A model generated the notes under the pieces. That model made no database searches and had not been told where the DNA came from. It was given only the letters and a program-made list of their open reading frames with translations. From Jiangella alba (GTDB lineage: Bacteria > Actinomycetota > Actinomycetes > Jiangellales > Jiangellaceae): a DNA stretch of 64,000 nucleotides. The DNA lies in contig NZ_FNUC01000003.1 of the NCBI RefSeq assembly GCF_900106035.1, forward strand, positions 868,001 through 932,000. The letters run 5' to 3'. The first letter of the stretch is position 1. Every line of letters starts with the position of its first letter. Position numbers and translations under genes: made by a program. Below are positions 52,887-61,873 of the stretch, piece by piece.

Positions 52887-53933
52887 ATGCATGGTGAGTT
52901 CAAGGTGCCGGGCGGCAAGCTGGTCGTCGTCGACCTCGACGTCCTCGACGGCGTCATCCGGCACGCGCGCGTCAGCGGCGACTTCTTCCTCGAGCCCGAC
53001 GACGCGCTGGAACGCATCGACGCCGCGCTGGCGGGCGCGCCGGTCTCGCTGTCCGCGGCCGAGCTGGCCGCCCGCGTCGACGGCGTGCTCGACGGCGTGG
53101 TCATGCTCGGGTTCTCCGCCGAGGCCGTCGCGGTCGCCGTCCGCCGGGCCCTCACCGGCGCCACGTCCTGGACCGACCACGACTGGCACTTCCTGCACGA
53201 GGGGCCGCAGCCGCCGGCGCTGCAGATGGCGCTCGACCAGGTGCTGGCCGAACAGGTCGGCGCGGGGGAGCGGCCGCCGACGCTGCGGGTGTGGGAGTGG
53301 GCGTCGAACGCGGTGATCATCGGCAGCTTCCAGTCGCTGCGCAACGAGGTCGACCTCGCCGGTGCCTCGCGTCATGACGTGACCGTGGTGCGGCGGATCA
53401 GCGGCGGTGGCGCGATGTTCGTCGAGCCCGGTAACACGATCACGTACTCGCTGTACGTGCCCGAGTCGCTGGTGTCCGGCCTCTCCTTCGTCGACTCCTA
53501 CGCCTTCCTCGACGAGTGGGTGGTGGCGGCGCTGCGCGCCCTCGGCATCGAGGCCAGCTACCAGCCCATCAACGACATCACCTCACCGGCCGGCAAGATC
53601 GCCGGCGCCGCCCAGAAGCGGCTGGCGGGCGGGGTGGTCCTGCACCACGTGACGATGGCCTACGACATCGACGCGGCCAAGATGCTCGAGGTGCTGCGCA
53701 TCGGCCGCGAGAAGCTCTCCGACAAGGGCACGAAGAGCGCCAACAAGCGGGTCGATCCGCTGCGGTCGCAGACCGGGCTGGCGCGCGCCGACGTCATCGA
53801 CCGCATGGTGGGGACGTTCCGGGCCCGCTACGGCCTGACCGACGACGCGCTGGACGAGAAGACGCTGCGGCTGGCCGAGGAGCTGGTCGACTCGAAGTTC
53901 GGCACCGAGGAGTGGCTCGCCCGCGTGCCGTGA
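52887..53933 (+). CDS. Lipoate-protein ligase family protein
   Basis: 348 residues from ATG 52887 (GTG 52863 is possible). Unusually, the accessory domain that ends LplA (H-G-E-F-K-V-P-G-G-K) comes first, residues 1-90; the catalytic BPL/LplA domain follows with R-R-I-S-G-G-G-A-M-F-V near 172 and the adenylate-binding lysine in A-G-K-I-A-G-A-A-Q-K-R. It ligates lipoate or octanoate to lipoyl domains of 2-oxoacid dehydrogenases. Confidence 0.9.
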   Translation: MHGEFKVPGGKLVVVDLDVLDGVIRHARVSGDFFLEPDDALERIDAALAGAPVSLSAAELAARVDGVLDGVVMLGFSAEAVAVAVRRALTGATSWTDHDWHFLHEGPQPPALQMALDQVLAEQVGAGERPPTLRVWEWASNAVIIGSFQSLRNEVDLAGASRHDVTVVRRISGGGAMFVEPGNTITYSLYVPESLVSGLSFVDSYAFLDEWVVAALRALGIEASYQPINDITSPAGKIAGAAQKRLAGGVVLHHVTMAYDIDAAKMLEVLRIGREKLSDKGTKSANKRVDPLRSQTGLARADVIDRMVGTFRARYGLTDDALDEKTLRLAEELVDSKFGTEEWLARVP

Positions 53934-54001
53934 CATCGGCCGCGGCTGCCTGGCGTCCGCGGGCCGGAGCGCTTGATCGGCCAGGGCTACTCACCACAGA
54001 T

Positions 54002-54332
54002 GTTGACGCTGGCACCAACAGGTGGCGCCGGCGTCAACCCGTCCGATCGGATCACTCGGGGGCGAGGGCGCTGACGCTGTCCGGGTCGAGCAGGGGCTCG
54101 TGCTCGGCGAGCAGTCGCGCCGTGTTGACGGTGGTGCCAACAGGTGGCGCCGGCGTCAACCCGTCCGGACGGGATCACCCGGGGGCGAGGGCGCTGACGC
54201 CGTCCGGGTCGAGCGGGGGCTCGTGCTCGGCGAGCAGCCGCGCCGTCAACCCGTCCGATCGGATCACCCGGGGGCGAGGGCGCTGACGCCGTCCGGGTCG
54301 AGCAGGCGCTCGCACTCCGCGAGCAGCCGCGC
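54002..54332. repeat. Tandem duplications of a gene 3' end with palindromic inserts
   Basis: A core of about 90 bases beginning GTCAACCCGTCC occurs at 54033-54122, 54155-54244 and 54245-54332. The third copy is the end of the gene at 54264-55145, including its stop. Between copies 1 and 2, and before copy 1, sits a 37-base palindromic element with GTTGACG/CGTCAAC arms (54002-54038, 54124-54160), absent between copies 2 and 3. The 330-base gap before 54264 holds only these repeats. Confidence 0.9.
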
Positions 54333-55145
54333 CCGGACGTCGGCGCCGCGGGCGGCGAAGGCGCGCTGCCGCTCGACGTACTCGCGCTTGCCCTCCGTCG
54401 TCTCGATGCGGACCGGTGCGTAGCCGAGGTCGCTGAGGTCGTACGGCGAGGCGCGCATGTCGAGCTCGCGGATCTCGCCCGCCAGCTCGAACGCGTCGAC
54501 GACCAGCTCGGACGGCACCAGCGGGGTGAGCTTGTAGGCCCACTTGTAGAGGTCCATGCCGGCGTGCAGGCAGCCCGGCTGCTCCATCGACGGCTGCAGC
54601 TCGCGGGTGGGCGTCAGGGTGTTCAAGGGCCGGGCGGACGGCGTGAAGAAGCGGAACGCGTCGAAGTGCGAGCACCTGATCTGGTGCGCCTCGACCACCT
54701 CGTCCGTCCCCGAGTGGCCGAGCCGCAGCGGGTACGTCTCGTGCCGGACGTCGCCGGGGCGGGTGCGGTAGACCATGGCCCACTCGTGCAGCCCGAAACA
54801 GCCGGTGTGCGCGGGCCGCGACGCCGTCGCGGCGAGGAGCCCACGCACCCACTCGAGTGTCGCCGCCCGCCGCTCGATGACGTCCGTCCCGACGGCGACG
54901 CCGGAGGGCCCGGCGACATACCCCGACCACGACGCGTGCGGCGGCGACCCCGCCAGCACCACGCCGAGCCCCGGGTGCCAGCGCCGCAGCTGGGCCGGCT
55001 TGAAGCTGTAGTAGGTGAAGAGGAAGTCGTGGACGGGGTGCGCCACACCCTCCCGCCGCCGCGACAGGTGCGCCCCCACCAGCGCGTCGACGCGCGCCTC
55101 GTGGGCGAGCAGGCGCGCCCGCCACTGCGACTCGGCCAGGATCAC
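54264..55145 (-). CDS. Actinobacterial 3-methyladenine-glycosylase-like protein
   Basis: 293 residues from GTG. H-P-V-H-D-F-L-F-T-Y-Y-S-F-K-P-A-Q-L near residue 35 and Q-P-G-C-L-H-A-G-M-D-L-Y-K-W-A-Y near 190 are the strongest blocks; relatives are commonly named 3-methyladenine DNA glycosylase, although AlkA or Tag active-site motifs are not visible to me. The product name is therefore weak. It overlaps the RidA gene by GTGA. The last 23 or so codons are duplicated twice downstream. Confidence 0.7.
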   Translation of the reverse strand: MILAESQWRARLLAHEARVDALVGAHLSRRREGVAHPVHDFLFTYYSFKPAQLRRWHPGLGVVLAGSPPHASWSGYVAGPSGVAVGTDVIERRAATLEWVRGLLAATASRPAHTGCFGLHEWAMVYRTRPGDVRHETYPLRLGHSGTDEVVEAHQIRCSHFDAFRFFTPSARPLNTLTPTRELQPSMEQPGCLHAGMDLYKWAYKLTPLVPSELVVDAFELAGEIRELDMRASPYDLSDLGYAPVRIETTEGKREYVERQRAFAARGADVRARLLAECERLLDPDGVSALAPG

Positions 55146-55528
55146 CCGTCCAGCGTAGGCAATGCGGCGACGACGTCGACCTCGACGAGGATGTCCATGA
55201 GGTCCGACCCGACGGTGGTGCGGACGGGGAACGGCGGCCGGAAGAACTCCTCGTACGCCTCGTTGTAGGCGGCGAAGTCGCGCTTCAGGTGCTGCAGGTG
55301 CACGGTCACCTTGACGACGTCGGCGAAGGACGCGCCGTGGGCGGCCAGGACGGTCCCGACGTTACGCAGCACCTGGCGGGTCTGCTCGGCGACGTCGTCG
55401 GGAACGCGGCCGGTGGCGGGGTCCTGCGGGCCGAACCCGGCCGTGTAGAGGAACCCGTGGGCGACGGCGGCGTGGCTGTAGGGTCCGGCCGGCGACGGCG
55501 CGCCGGGCACGGTGGCGTAGGACGGCAT
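55142..55528 (-). CDS. RidA-family (Rid) protein
   Basis: 128 residues. S-P-A-G-P-Y-S-H-A-A near residue 11, and Q-T-R-Q-V-L-R-N-V-G-T-V-L-A-A-H-G-A then D-V-V-K-V-T-V-H-L are the RidA core. The Arg of the deaminase site (usually in x-R-x-x-V/A near position 105) is present in F-P-V-R-T-T-V-G. Such proteins hydrolyse reactive enamines or imines. Overlaps the enolase-superfamily gene (ATGA), so it likely serves that pathway. Confidence 0.92.
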   Translation of the reverse strand: MPSYATVPGAPSPAGPYSHAAVAHGFLYTAGFGPQDPATGRVPDDVAEQTRQVLRNVGTVLAAHGASFADVVKVTVHLQHLKRDFAAYNEAYEEFFRPPFPVRTTVGSDLMDILVEVDVVAALPTLDG

Positions 55529-56655
55529 CAGTGGGTCAGGTCCCCTTCCTTCTCGTTCAGCGCGGCGTAGTGCGCGAGCTTCTCCTCGTCGACGAGGACG
55601 CCCAGGCCGGGGCCGGACGGGACGGCGAGCGAGCCGCCGGCGAGGTCGAGCGGCTCGATGATGTCGTCGGCGTGCAGGTAGTACATGCTGTCGATGGCGC
55701 GGTCGAGGATCGGCGTGCTGCCCACGACGGCGAGGTGCGCGGCCGTCGCGATGCCGAGCTCGCCGCCGCTGTGCAGGTTCATCCCGAGCCCGAAGGTCTG
55801 GCAGTGCGCGGCCAGGTGCTTGGTCGCCGACACGCTGCCCCACTTGTAGACGTCACCGTGCACGACGTCGACGGCGCCGAGCCGGACGGCGGGCGCGAAG
55901 TCCTCGAACCGGACGACGCACATGTTGGTGCACAGCGGAATGCGGACCCGGCGGCGCACCTCGGCCATGCCCTCGATGCCGACGCACGGGTCCTCCAGGT
56001 ACTCCAGGTCCAGCTCCTCCAGCCGCAGCCCGGCCCGGACGGAGTCCGGCACCGACCACGCCGCGTTGGGGTCCACCCGCAGGTCGACGTCCGGCAGCCG
56101 GGACCGGATGGCCCGCAGGATCTCGACGTCGCCGAACGGGTCGCGGGTGCCCTTGAGCTTCACCGCGGTGAACCCGCCGGACGCCACGACCGAGGCCGCG
56201 TGCTCGGCCAGCGCCCCCGGCAGGTCCCGGGCGGCGACGTCGCCGGCGTCGGCCCGGGTGACGAGGGCGGTGATCGGGACGCGGTCGCGCACCCGGCCGC
56301 CGAGCAGGTTCACCAGCGGCTGCCCGGTGAGCTTGCCCATCGCGTCCCAGCAGGCGACGTCGAGCGCGGCGAGCGCGGCGTAGCCGAGGTAGCCGTGGAA
56401 GAACGGCACCATCGTGTGCGTGCTGTGGAACGCCTCCAGGTCGAACGGGCTCCGCCCGACCAGCGACTCGCCGAGCCGGCGCACCAGCGCGGCGACCGGC
56501 CGGCCCCACATCGTCTCGCCCCAGCCCTCGACGCCGTCGTCGAGGCGGATCCGCACGACGGTGCGGGTCTCGCCGGTCTTGGTCTCGAACGAGCTGGTGA
56601 ACGGGTTGGTGAGCGGGAGGTTGACCACCCACGCGTCGACGGACCTGATCTGCAT
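55528..56655 (-). CDS. Enolase-superfamily enzyme, glucarate-dehydratase-like
   Basis: 375 residues. K166-x-K168 in V-K-L-K-G, D195 in V-D-P-N-A-A-W, E221 in L-E-D-P, N244 in C-T-N-M and H295 in N-L-H-S-G-G-E match the glucarate-dehydratase subgroup: metal ligands plus the Lys/His acid-base pair that abstracts the proton alpha to a carboxylate. It should dehydrate or epimerise an acid sugar, but the N-terminal capping domain differs from GlucD, so specificity is open. Start directly abuts the creatininase stop. Confidence 0.88.
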   Translation of the reverse strand: MQIRSVDAWVVNLPLTNPFTSSFETKTGETRTVVRIRLDDGVEGWGETMWGRPVAALVRRLGESLVGRSPFDLEAFHSTHTMVPFFHGYLGYAALAALDVACWDAMGKLTGQPLVNLLGGRVRDRVPITALVTRADAGDVAARDLPGALAEHAASVVASGGFTAVKLKGTRDPFGDVEILRAIRSRLPDVDLRVDPNAAWSVPDSVRAGLRLEELDLEYLEDPCVGIEGMAEVRRRVRIPLCTNMCVVRFEDFAPAVRLGAVDVVHGDVYKWGSVSATKHLAAHCQTFGLGMNLHSGGELGIATAAHLAVVGSTPILDRAIDSMYYLHADDIIEPLDLAGGSLAVPSGPGLGVLVDEEKLAHYAALNEKEGDLTH

Positions 56656-57420
56656 CTAGCTGTTTCCTTCCCGGTGGTGCTGAGCGCCGTGCGAGGCGGC
56701 GGTCGCCTCGTCGAACGCCCGGATCGCGGCGGCCAGCCGGGCGCCGAGCCCGGCCAGCAGGTCGTGGTCGGCGGCCGCGCCGCTCGCGTCGTCGGTGACG
56801 CCGCCGGCGCGGGCCCACTCGCCGTGCCGCTCGGCGACCAGGCCCGGGTACGGCGGGTGCTCGAACAGCGGCGGCGGGGACGGCGACGCGGAAGCGCCCG
56901 CGGTGACGGGCCGGACCAGCGCGGGCTCCGCCGCCAGCAGCAGCGACGTCTCGAACCGGCCGGCGTGGCCGGGGGAGCGGCCGGGCGAGCCGAGGCTCCA
57001 GTAGTTGGCGGCCGCGACGGCGACGTCGTGGCGCAGCGCGGCGGACTTCACGGCCAGTCGCATCGGCTCGTCGTTGCCGCCGTGCCCGTTGACGATCATC
57101 AGGCGGCGGAACCCGCAGTCGACCAGGCTGTCCAACACCTCGGCGAGCACGGCCTGCAGGGTGGACGCCGTCAGCGTCACCGCGGCGGCGAACCGGTGGT
57201 GCGGGCTCAGCCCGTACGGCAGCGCCGGCAGCAGCACGACCTCGGGCAGCTCCTCCGTGAGCGCGCGGGCCACGACGGACCGCACCAGCAGCGTGTCCGC
57301 GCCCAGCGGCAGCCGGGCGCCGTGTTGCTCCTGCGAGCCGATCGGCAGCAGCGCGATCGAGGCCGGCGCGACGGCCCGCAGCTCGGCCCAGGTCAGCTCG
57401 TCGAGCTGGCGTACAGTCAT
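56656..57420 (-). CDS. Creatininase-family amidohydrolase
   Basis: 254 residues. The metal-binding signature I-G-S-Q-E-Q-H-G-A-R-L-P-L-G-A-D lies near residue 27, N-G-H-G-G-N near 110, and H-A-G-R-F-E-T-S near 150. Members include creatininase, the FAPy deformylase ArfB and MftE, all hydrolysing cyclic or formyl amides. Some canonical residues are kept (E and H of EQHG), so it is probably active. Zero-base junction to the enolase-superfamily gene; divergent from the ROK gene. Confidence 0.9.
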   Translation of the reverse strand: MTVRQLDELTWAELRAVAPASIALLPIGSQEQHGARLPLGADTLLVRSVVARALTEELPEVVLLPALPYGLSPHHRFAAAVTLTASTLQAVLAEVLDSLVDCGFRRLMIVNGHGGNDEPMRLAVKSAALRHDVAVAAANYWSLGSPGRSPGHAGRFETSLLLAAEPALVRPVTAGASASPSPPPLFEHPPYPGLVAERHGEWARAGGVTDDASGAAADHDLLAGLGARLAAAIRAFDEATAASHGAQHHREGNS

Positions 57421-57455
57421 CTCCTTCTCCCCATGCCCGGAAGGAGGGCGCGACG

Positions 57456-58346
57456 ATGCTGGGCGCGGTCGAGCTGCTCCCCGGGCTGGTGCGCGCGGCC
57501 GCCGTCGACGACGACGGTCAGCTGCGCCAGCTGGTCGAACGGTCCTTCCACGCCGACGCCGGAGGCGCCGACATCGAGGCGGTCATCGCCGACGTCGCCG
57601 CGCAGTGCTTCACGTTCCAGCGGGTCCGCGGCATCGGCATCGCCTGCCCCGGCCTGGTCGACGTCCACACCGGCGCCATCGTCGAGCTGCTGGACCTGCC
57701 GCAGCTGCAGGGCTTCCCGCTGTCCGACGTCGTCGCGAAGCACGGCCGCGCCCCCGCCGTCGCCGAGCACCGGGCCCGGCTGCAGGCCATGGGCGACCGC
57801 TGGTTCGGGCAGGGCCGCGGCCGCCGCTCGTTCGCGTCGGTGACCACCGGCGAGACGCTGGGCGTCGGCATCCTCTACGACGGCCAGGTCATCGCGCCGC
57901 CGGGCGGGCGCAGCGGCGCACACATGATCGTCGCCGCCGAGGGCGAGATGTGCACGTGCGGCAGCCTGGGCTGCTGGAAGACCGTCGCGACGACGGCCTG
58001 GCTGCGGCGCGCGGCCACGGCGGCCGGCCTCGACGGCGTCACCGGCCTGGCCGACCTGGTGCGGCGCCCGGAGCCCGCGGCCGCCGCGGTGCTCGACCGC
58101 TACGCCGACCACCTCGCGCTCGGCCTGATCAACATCCAGCACCTGTTCGCGCCGGGCCGGTTCATCGTGCACGGCGAGGCCCGCGCCGCCGGCCAGGCCT
58201 TCCGCGACCGCATCGAGGACCGCCTGCTCGCGGTGACGTCGTGGAGCGCCGAGGCGGAGCGGCCGCACCTGGTCGTCGCCGACGTCGACGAGGACGTGTC
58301 GGCGCTGCTCGGCGGCGCCGGGCTGGTGCTGACGCGGCTGGGCTGA
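57456..58346 (+). CDS. ROK-fold protein without HTH or ATP motif
   Basis: 296 residues, the only plus-strand gene of the cluster. The zinc motif C-T-C-G-S-L-G-C-W and upstream G-A-H-M-I-V are ROK-family hallmarks. However the N-terminal phosphate loop (normally D-x-G-G-T) is G-A-V-E-L-L-P-G-L and no helix-turn-helix precedes it. It is thus neither a normal sugar kinase nor a complete NagC-type regulator; perhaps a sensor. Intergenic space to the creatininase gene is 35 bases, so the two must share a small divergent promoter. Confidence 0.82.
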   Translation: MLGAVELLPGLVRAAAVDDDGQLRQLVERSFHADAGGADIEAVIADVAAQCFTFQRVRGIGIACPGLVDVHTGAIVELLDLPQLQGFPLSDVVAKHGRAPAVAEHRARLQAMGDRWFGQGRGRRSFASVTTGETLGVGILYDGQVIAPPGGRSGAHMIVAAEGEMCTCGSLGCWKTVATTAWLRRAATAAGLDGVTGLADLVRRPEPAAAAVLDRYADHLALGLINIQHLFAPGRFIVHGEARAAGQAFRDRIEDRLLAVTSWSAEAERPHLVVADVDEDVSALLGGAGLVLTRLG

Positions 58347-58348
58347 CG

Positions 58349-59167
58349 TCATCGGCCGCTCCGCGACGCGCGCAACCGCGACCGGGCCGGATCGGGCTCG
58401 GGGACGGCGTCGATGAGCGCCCGCGTGTACGGGTGCGACGGCGCGGCGAACAGCGCCGCGGTCTCGCCCAGCTCGACGACGGCTCCGTCCTTCATGACGG
58501 CGACGCGGTCGGCGATGCGGCTCACCACGGCCAGGTTGTGCGAGACGAACACGTAGGTCAGGCCGAACTCGCGCTTCAGCGCGGCGAGCAGGTCGAGCAC
58601 CTGCGCCTGCACGCTGACGTCCAGCGCGCTGGTCGGCTCGTCCAGCACGACGATCTCCGGGTTCAGCGCCAGCGCGCGGGCGATGGAGATGCGCTGGCGC
58701 TGTCCGCCGGAGAACTCGTGCGGGTAGCGGCGGGCGGCGCCGGCGTCCAGCCCGACCGCCTCCAGCAGCTCGCCGACCCGGGCCGCCCGCCAGTCCCGTC
58801 CGGCCCGGCCGCGAGCCTTCGGCTCGTGCGTGACCAGCGGCTCGGCGACGATGTCGGCGACGCGCAGCCGCGGGTTCATGCTCGAGTAGGGGTCCTGGAA
58901 GACCACCTGCAGCTGTCGCCGCAGCCGCTTCAGCTCGGCCGGGCCGCAGGCGGCGGGGTCGGTGCCGGCCACGCGCACCGTCCCCGAGGTCGGGCGCAGC
59001 AGTCCGAGCAGCAGCCGGGTCAGCGTCGTCTTGCCCGACCCGGACTCGCCGACGACGGCGAGCGTCTCGGCCGGCTCGACGGTCAGGCTCACGTCGTCGA
59101 CGGCGACCGTGGGCGGGCGGCCGCCGCGGCCGGGGAACTCCATGCGCAGCCGGTCCAGCTCGATCAT
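58349..59167 (-). CDS. Opp-type ABC importer ATPase 2
   Basis: 272 residues. Walker A G-E-S-G-S-G-K-T-T near residue 42, Q-loop V-F-Q-D-P-Y-S-S-M-N-P, signature E-F-S-G-G-Q-R-Q-R and Walker B V-V-L-D-E-P. The C-terminus H-P-Y-T-R-A-L-I is the OppF/DppF marker. Last gene of a five-gene operon; it overlaps the first ATPase (ATGA). Confidence 0.93.
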   Translation of the reverse strand: MIELDRLRMEFPGRGGRPPTVAVDDVSLTVEPAETLAVVGESGSGKTTLTRLLLGLLRPTSGTVRVAGTDPAACGPAELKRLRRQLQVVFQDPYSSMNPRLRVADIVAEPLVTHEPKARGRAGRDWRAARVGELLEAVGLDAGAARRYPHEFSGGQRQRISIARALALNPEIVVLDEPTSALDVSVQAQVLDLLAALKREFGLTYVFVSHNLAVVSRIADRVAVMKDGAVVELGETAALFAAPSHPYTRALIDAVPEPDPARSRLRASRSGR

Positions 59168-59970
59168 CGCGACGCCCCCTCGATCAGCCGCGGCGTGGCC
59201 GCCAGCAGGTTGCGGGTGTACTCGTGCGACGGCGCCGCGAACAGCTCCTCGCAGCGGGCGGTCTCGACGATCTCGCCGGCCCGCATCACCGCGACCCGGT
59301 CGGCGACGTCGGCCACGACGCCGAGGTCGTGCGTGATGAGCAGGATCGCCATGCCGTGCCGGTCCTGCAGCCGCGCCAGCAGCTCCAGGATCTGCGCCTG
59401 CACGGTGACGTCCAGCGCCGTCGTCGGCTCGTCGGCGATGAGCAGCCGCGGCCGGGTCACCAGCGCCATCGCGATCATGGCGCGCTGGCGCAGCCCGCCG
59501 GACAGCTCGTGCGGGTACTGGCCGGCGCGCTCGTCGGGGCGCGGCACGCCCGCCTCGGCCAGCGCCTCGACGACGGCCGGGCCGACGTCGCGGCGGCCCA
59601 CCCCGCGGTGCAGGCGCAGCGCCTCGCCGATCTGCCGGCCCACCTTCTTCAGCGGGTTCAGGCTGGTCATCGGGTCCTGGAAGATCATCGCGACGTCGTT
59701 GCCGCGGACCGGCCGCAGCGCCGGCTCGGGCCGGGCCAGCAGGTCGGCGCCGTCCAGTTCGATCGTCCCGGCCGGGTAGACGCACGGCGGCTGCGGGTTG
59801 AGCCGCAGGATCGACAGCGCCGTCGCGGTCTTGCCGCTGCCGGACTCGCCGACCAGCGCGAGCGTCTCGCCGGCGGCCACCTCCAGCGACACGCCGCGGA
59901 CCGCGTGCACGGTCTCGCCGTCCAGCTCGAAGTCGACCGTCAGGTCGCGGATGCGCAGCAGTGGGGTCAT
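59164..59970 (-). CDS. Opp-type ABC importer ATPase 1
   Basis: 268 residues. Walker A G-E-S-G-S-G-K-T-A near 40, Q-loop I-F-Q-D-P-M-T-S-L-N-P, signature E-L-S-G-G-L-R-Q-R, Walker B L-I-A-D-E-P-T-T-A-L-D, and the OppD-type tail S-H-E-Y-T-R-N-L-L. Couples ATP hydrolysis to import by the permease pair. Overlaps both neighbours by four bases. Confidence 0.93.
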   Translation of the reverse strand: MTPLLRIRDLTVDFELDGETVHAVRGVSLEVAAGETLALVGESGSGKTATALSILRLNPQPPCVYPAGTIELDGADLLARPEPALRPVRGNDVAMIFQDPMTSLNPLKKVGRQIGEALRLHRGVGRRDVGPAVVEALAEAGVPRPDERAGQYPHELSGGLRQRAMIAMALVTRPRLLIADEPTTALDVTVQAQILELLARLQDRHGMAILLITHDLGVVADVADRVAVMRAGEIVETARCEELFAAPSHEYTRNLLAATPRLIEGASR

Positions 59971-60869
59971 CGGCGGTAGGCCTTCGGGTCGGTGGCGTCC
60001 CGGATCGCGTCTCCGGTGATGTTGATCGCCAGGGAGGTCAGCATCAGCGCCAGGCCGGGGAAGACCGCGATCCACCACGACGTGCCCAGGTACAGCTGCC
60101 CGTCGGCGAGCATGCTGCCCCAGGTCGGCACGTCGCTGGGCACGCCCAGCCCGAGGAAGCTCAGCGCGCTCTCGGCGACGATGGCCGCGGCGACGTTGAG
60201 CGTGGCGATGGTGGCCAGCGGCGCGCTGACGTTCGGCAGCAGGTGCCGCCGGATGATCGTCGCGTCGCCCACCCCGATGGCCCGCGCTTCCGTCACGAAG
60301 TCGCGGGTCTTCAGGCTGACCACCTCGGAGCGGACGACGCGCGCGTACGACACCCAGCCGGTGACGCCGAGGACGACGATGACGATCCAGAGGCCGGTGC
60401 CGAGGAACGCGACGACGGCCAGCGCCAGCAGGATCGACGGGAACGCCAGCTGGACGTCGGCCAGCCGCATCAGCACGCGGTCGGCCCAGCCGCCGTAGTA
60501 GCCGGCCACCAGCCCGACGATCGCGCCGATGACGCCGGCCATCAGTGCCGCCGCGACGCCGACCAGCAGCGACACCCGGCTGCCGTAGATCAGCCGGCTC
60601 AGCACGTCGCGGCCGAGGTGGTCGGTGCCCAGCAGGTGGCTCGCGTCGCCGCCGGCCCACGCGGGCGGGGCGAGGCGTCCGAGCAGGTCCTGCGTCTGCG
60701 GGTCGTGCGGCGCGATCACCGGCGCCAGGACGGCGGCCAGCACCACGACGGCGAGGAACGCCATCGCCGTCAGGCCCCAGCGGTTCACCAGCAGCGCGCG
60801 CCACGCGTTGTGCGAACGGGCGGTGCGGGCGGCGGCCCCGGCCGAGGCCGCGATCGAGACGTCGGCCAT
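59967..60869 (-). CDS. Opp-type ABC importer permease 2
   Basis: 300 residues, six membrane helices. G-T-D-H-L-G-R-D-V-L-S-R-L-I-Y-G-S-R-V-S is the conserved OppC N-terminal block and E-A-R-A-I-G-V-G-D-A-T-I-I-R-R-H-L-L-P-N the EAA coupling loop. The start shares bases with the upstream permease stop. GTG 60872 is an alternative start. Confidence 0.93.
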   Translation of the reverse strand: MADVSIAASAGAAARTARSHNAWRALLVNRWGLTAMAFLAVVVLAAVLAPVIAPHDPQTQDLLGRLAPPAWAGGDASHLLGTDHLGRDVLSRLIYGSRVSLLVGVAAALMAGVIGAIVGLVAGYYGGWADRVLMRLADVQLAFPSILLALAVVAFLGTGLWIVIVVLGVTGWVSYARVVRSEVVSLKTRDFVTEARAIGVGDATIIRRHLLPNVSAPLATIATLNVAAAIVAESALSFLGLGVPSDVPTWGSMLADGQLYLGTSWWIAVFPGLALMLTSLAINITGDAIRDATDPKAYRR

Positions 60870-61873
60870 CACTTCTCCATCCGGACGCGGGGGTCGAGGA
60901 GGCGGTACGAGAGGTCCACGAGCAGGTTGATCACCACGAAGATCGCCGCGAACAGCAGCACCGTGCCCTGCACGAGCGGCAGGTCCCGGTTCGAGATCGC
61001 CTCGACGGCGAGCCGCCCGAGGCCGGGCCAGCTGAACACCTGCTCGGTGAGGATCGCGCCGCCCAGCAGCGACCCGACCTCCAGCCCGACGACGGTGACC
61101 ACCGGCAGCGACGCGTTGCGCAGCCCGTGCGAGAGGACAGCGCGGGTCGGGCCGTATCCCTTCGCCGTCGCGGTGCGCAGGTAGTCGGAGGACATGACGT
61201 CGATCAGCGACGAGCGCAGCAGCCGGGCGACGACGGCGACGGAGTACACCGCGAGCGTGACGGCCGGCAGCACCAGGTGCGCGAACGTGCCGTATCCCGA
61301 CGCCGGCAGCACCTGCAGCTGCACCGCGAACACCAGGATCAGCACGATGCCGACCCAGAACGCCGGCGTCGACTGGCCGACCAGGACCAGCGCCATGATG
61401 CCCTTGTCGGCGGCCCGGCCACGCCGCATGGCCGCCGCGATGCCGGCCGGCACGGCGATGACCAGCGCCACCGCCAGCGCCGACACCGCGAGCAGCGCGG
61501 TCGCCGGCAGCCGGTCGGCGATCACCTCGGAGACCGGCTGGTTGTAGAAGATGGAGTCGCCGAGGTCGAGCCGGACCAGCCCGGCCAGGTAGTCGCCGTA
61601 CTGCGCGAGCAGCGGCTGGTCCAGGCCGAGCGTCGCCGCCAGCTGGTCGGCCTGCTCGGCGGTCGCGTCCGGCGGCAGCAGCAGCGCCAGCGGGTCGCCG
61701 GAGATGCGCACCAGCAGGAACGTTCCGGTGGCGGCCAGGAACATGACGATCAGCGCCGACAGCAGCTTCGAGCCGACGCCGAGCAGGACGGCGCGGGCGC
61801 GGCCCGGTCGTGGCGCGGCGGGCGCCGGCGGCGGGTCCGTGGTCCGGCCGGCGACGACGGTGCGCTCAGTCAT
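60869..61873 (-). CDS. Opp-type ABC importer permease 1
   Basis: 334 residues with an extended Pro-rich N-terminus, then six helices. L-G-L-D-Q-P-L-L-A-Q-Y and L-G-D-S-I-F-Y-N-Q-P-V are the OppB landmarks; the EAA loop is Y-L-R-T-A-T-A-K-G-Y-G. It pairs with the second permease to form the pore. Its start overlaps the binding-protein gene by eight bases. Confidence 0.93.
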   Translation of the reverse strand: MTERTVVAGRTTDPPPAPAAPRPGRARAVLLGVGSKLLSALIVMFLAATGTFLLVRISGDPLALLLPPDATAEQADQLAATLGLDQPLLAQYGDYLAGLVRLDLGDSIFYNQPVSEVIADRLPATALLAVSALAVALVIAVPAGIAAAMRRGRAADKGIMALVLVGQSTPAFWVGIVLILVFAVQLQVLPASGYGTFAHLVLPAVTLAVYSVAVVARLLRSSLIDVMSSDYLRTATAKGYGPTRAVLSHGLRNASLPVVTVVGLEVGSLLGGAILTEQVFSWPGLGRLAVEAISNRDLPLVQGTVLLFAAIFVVINLLVDLSYRLLDPRVRMEK

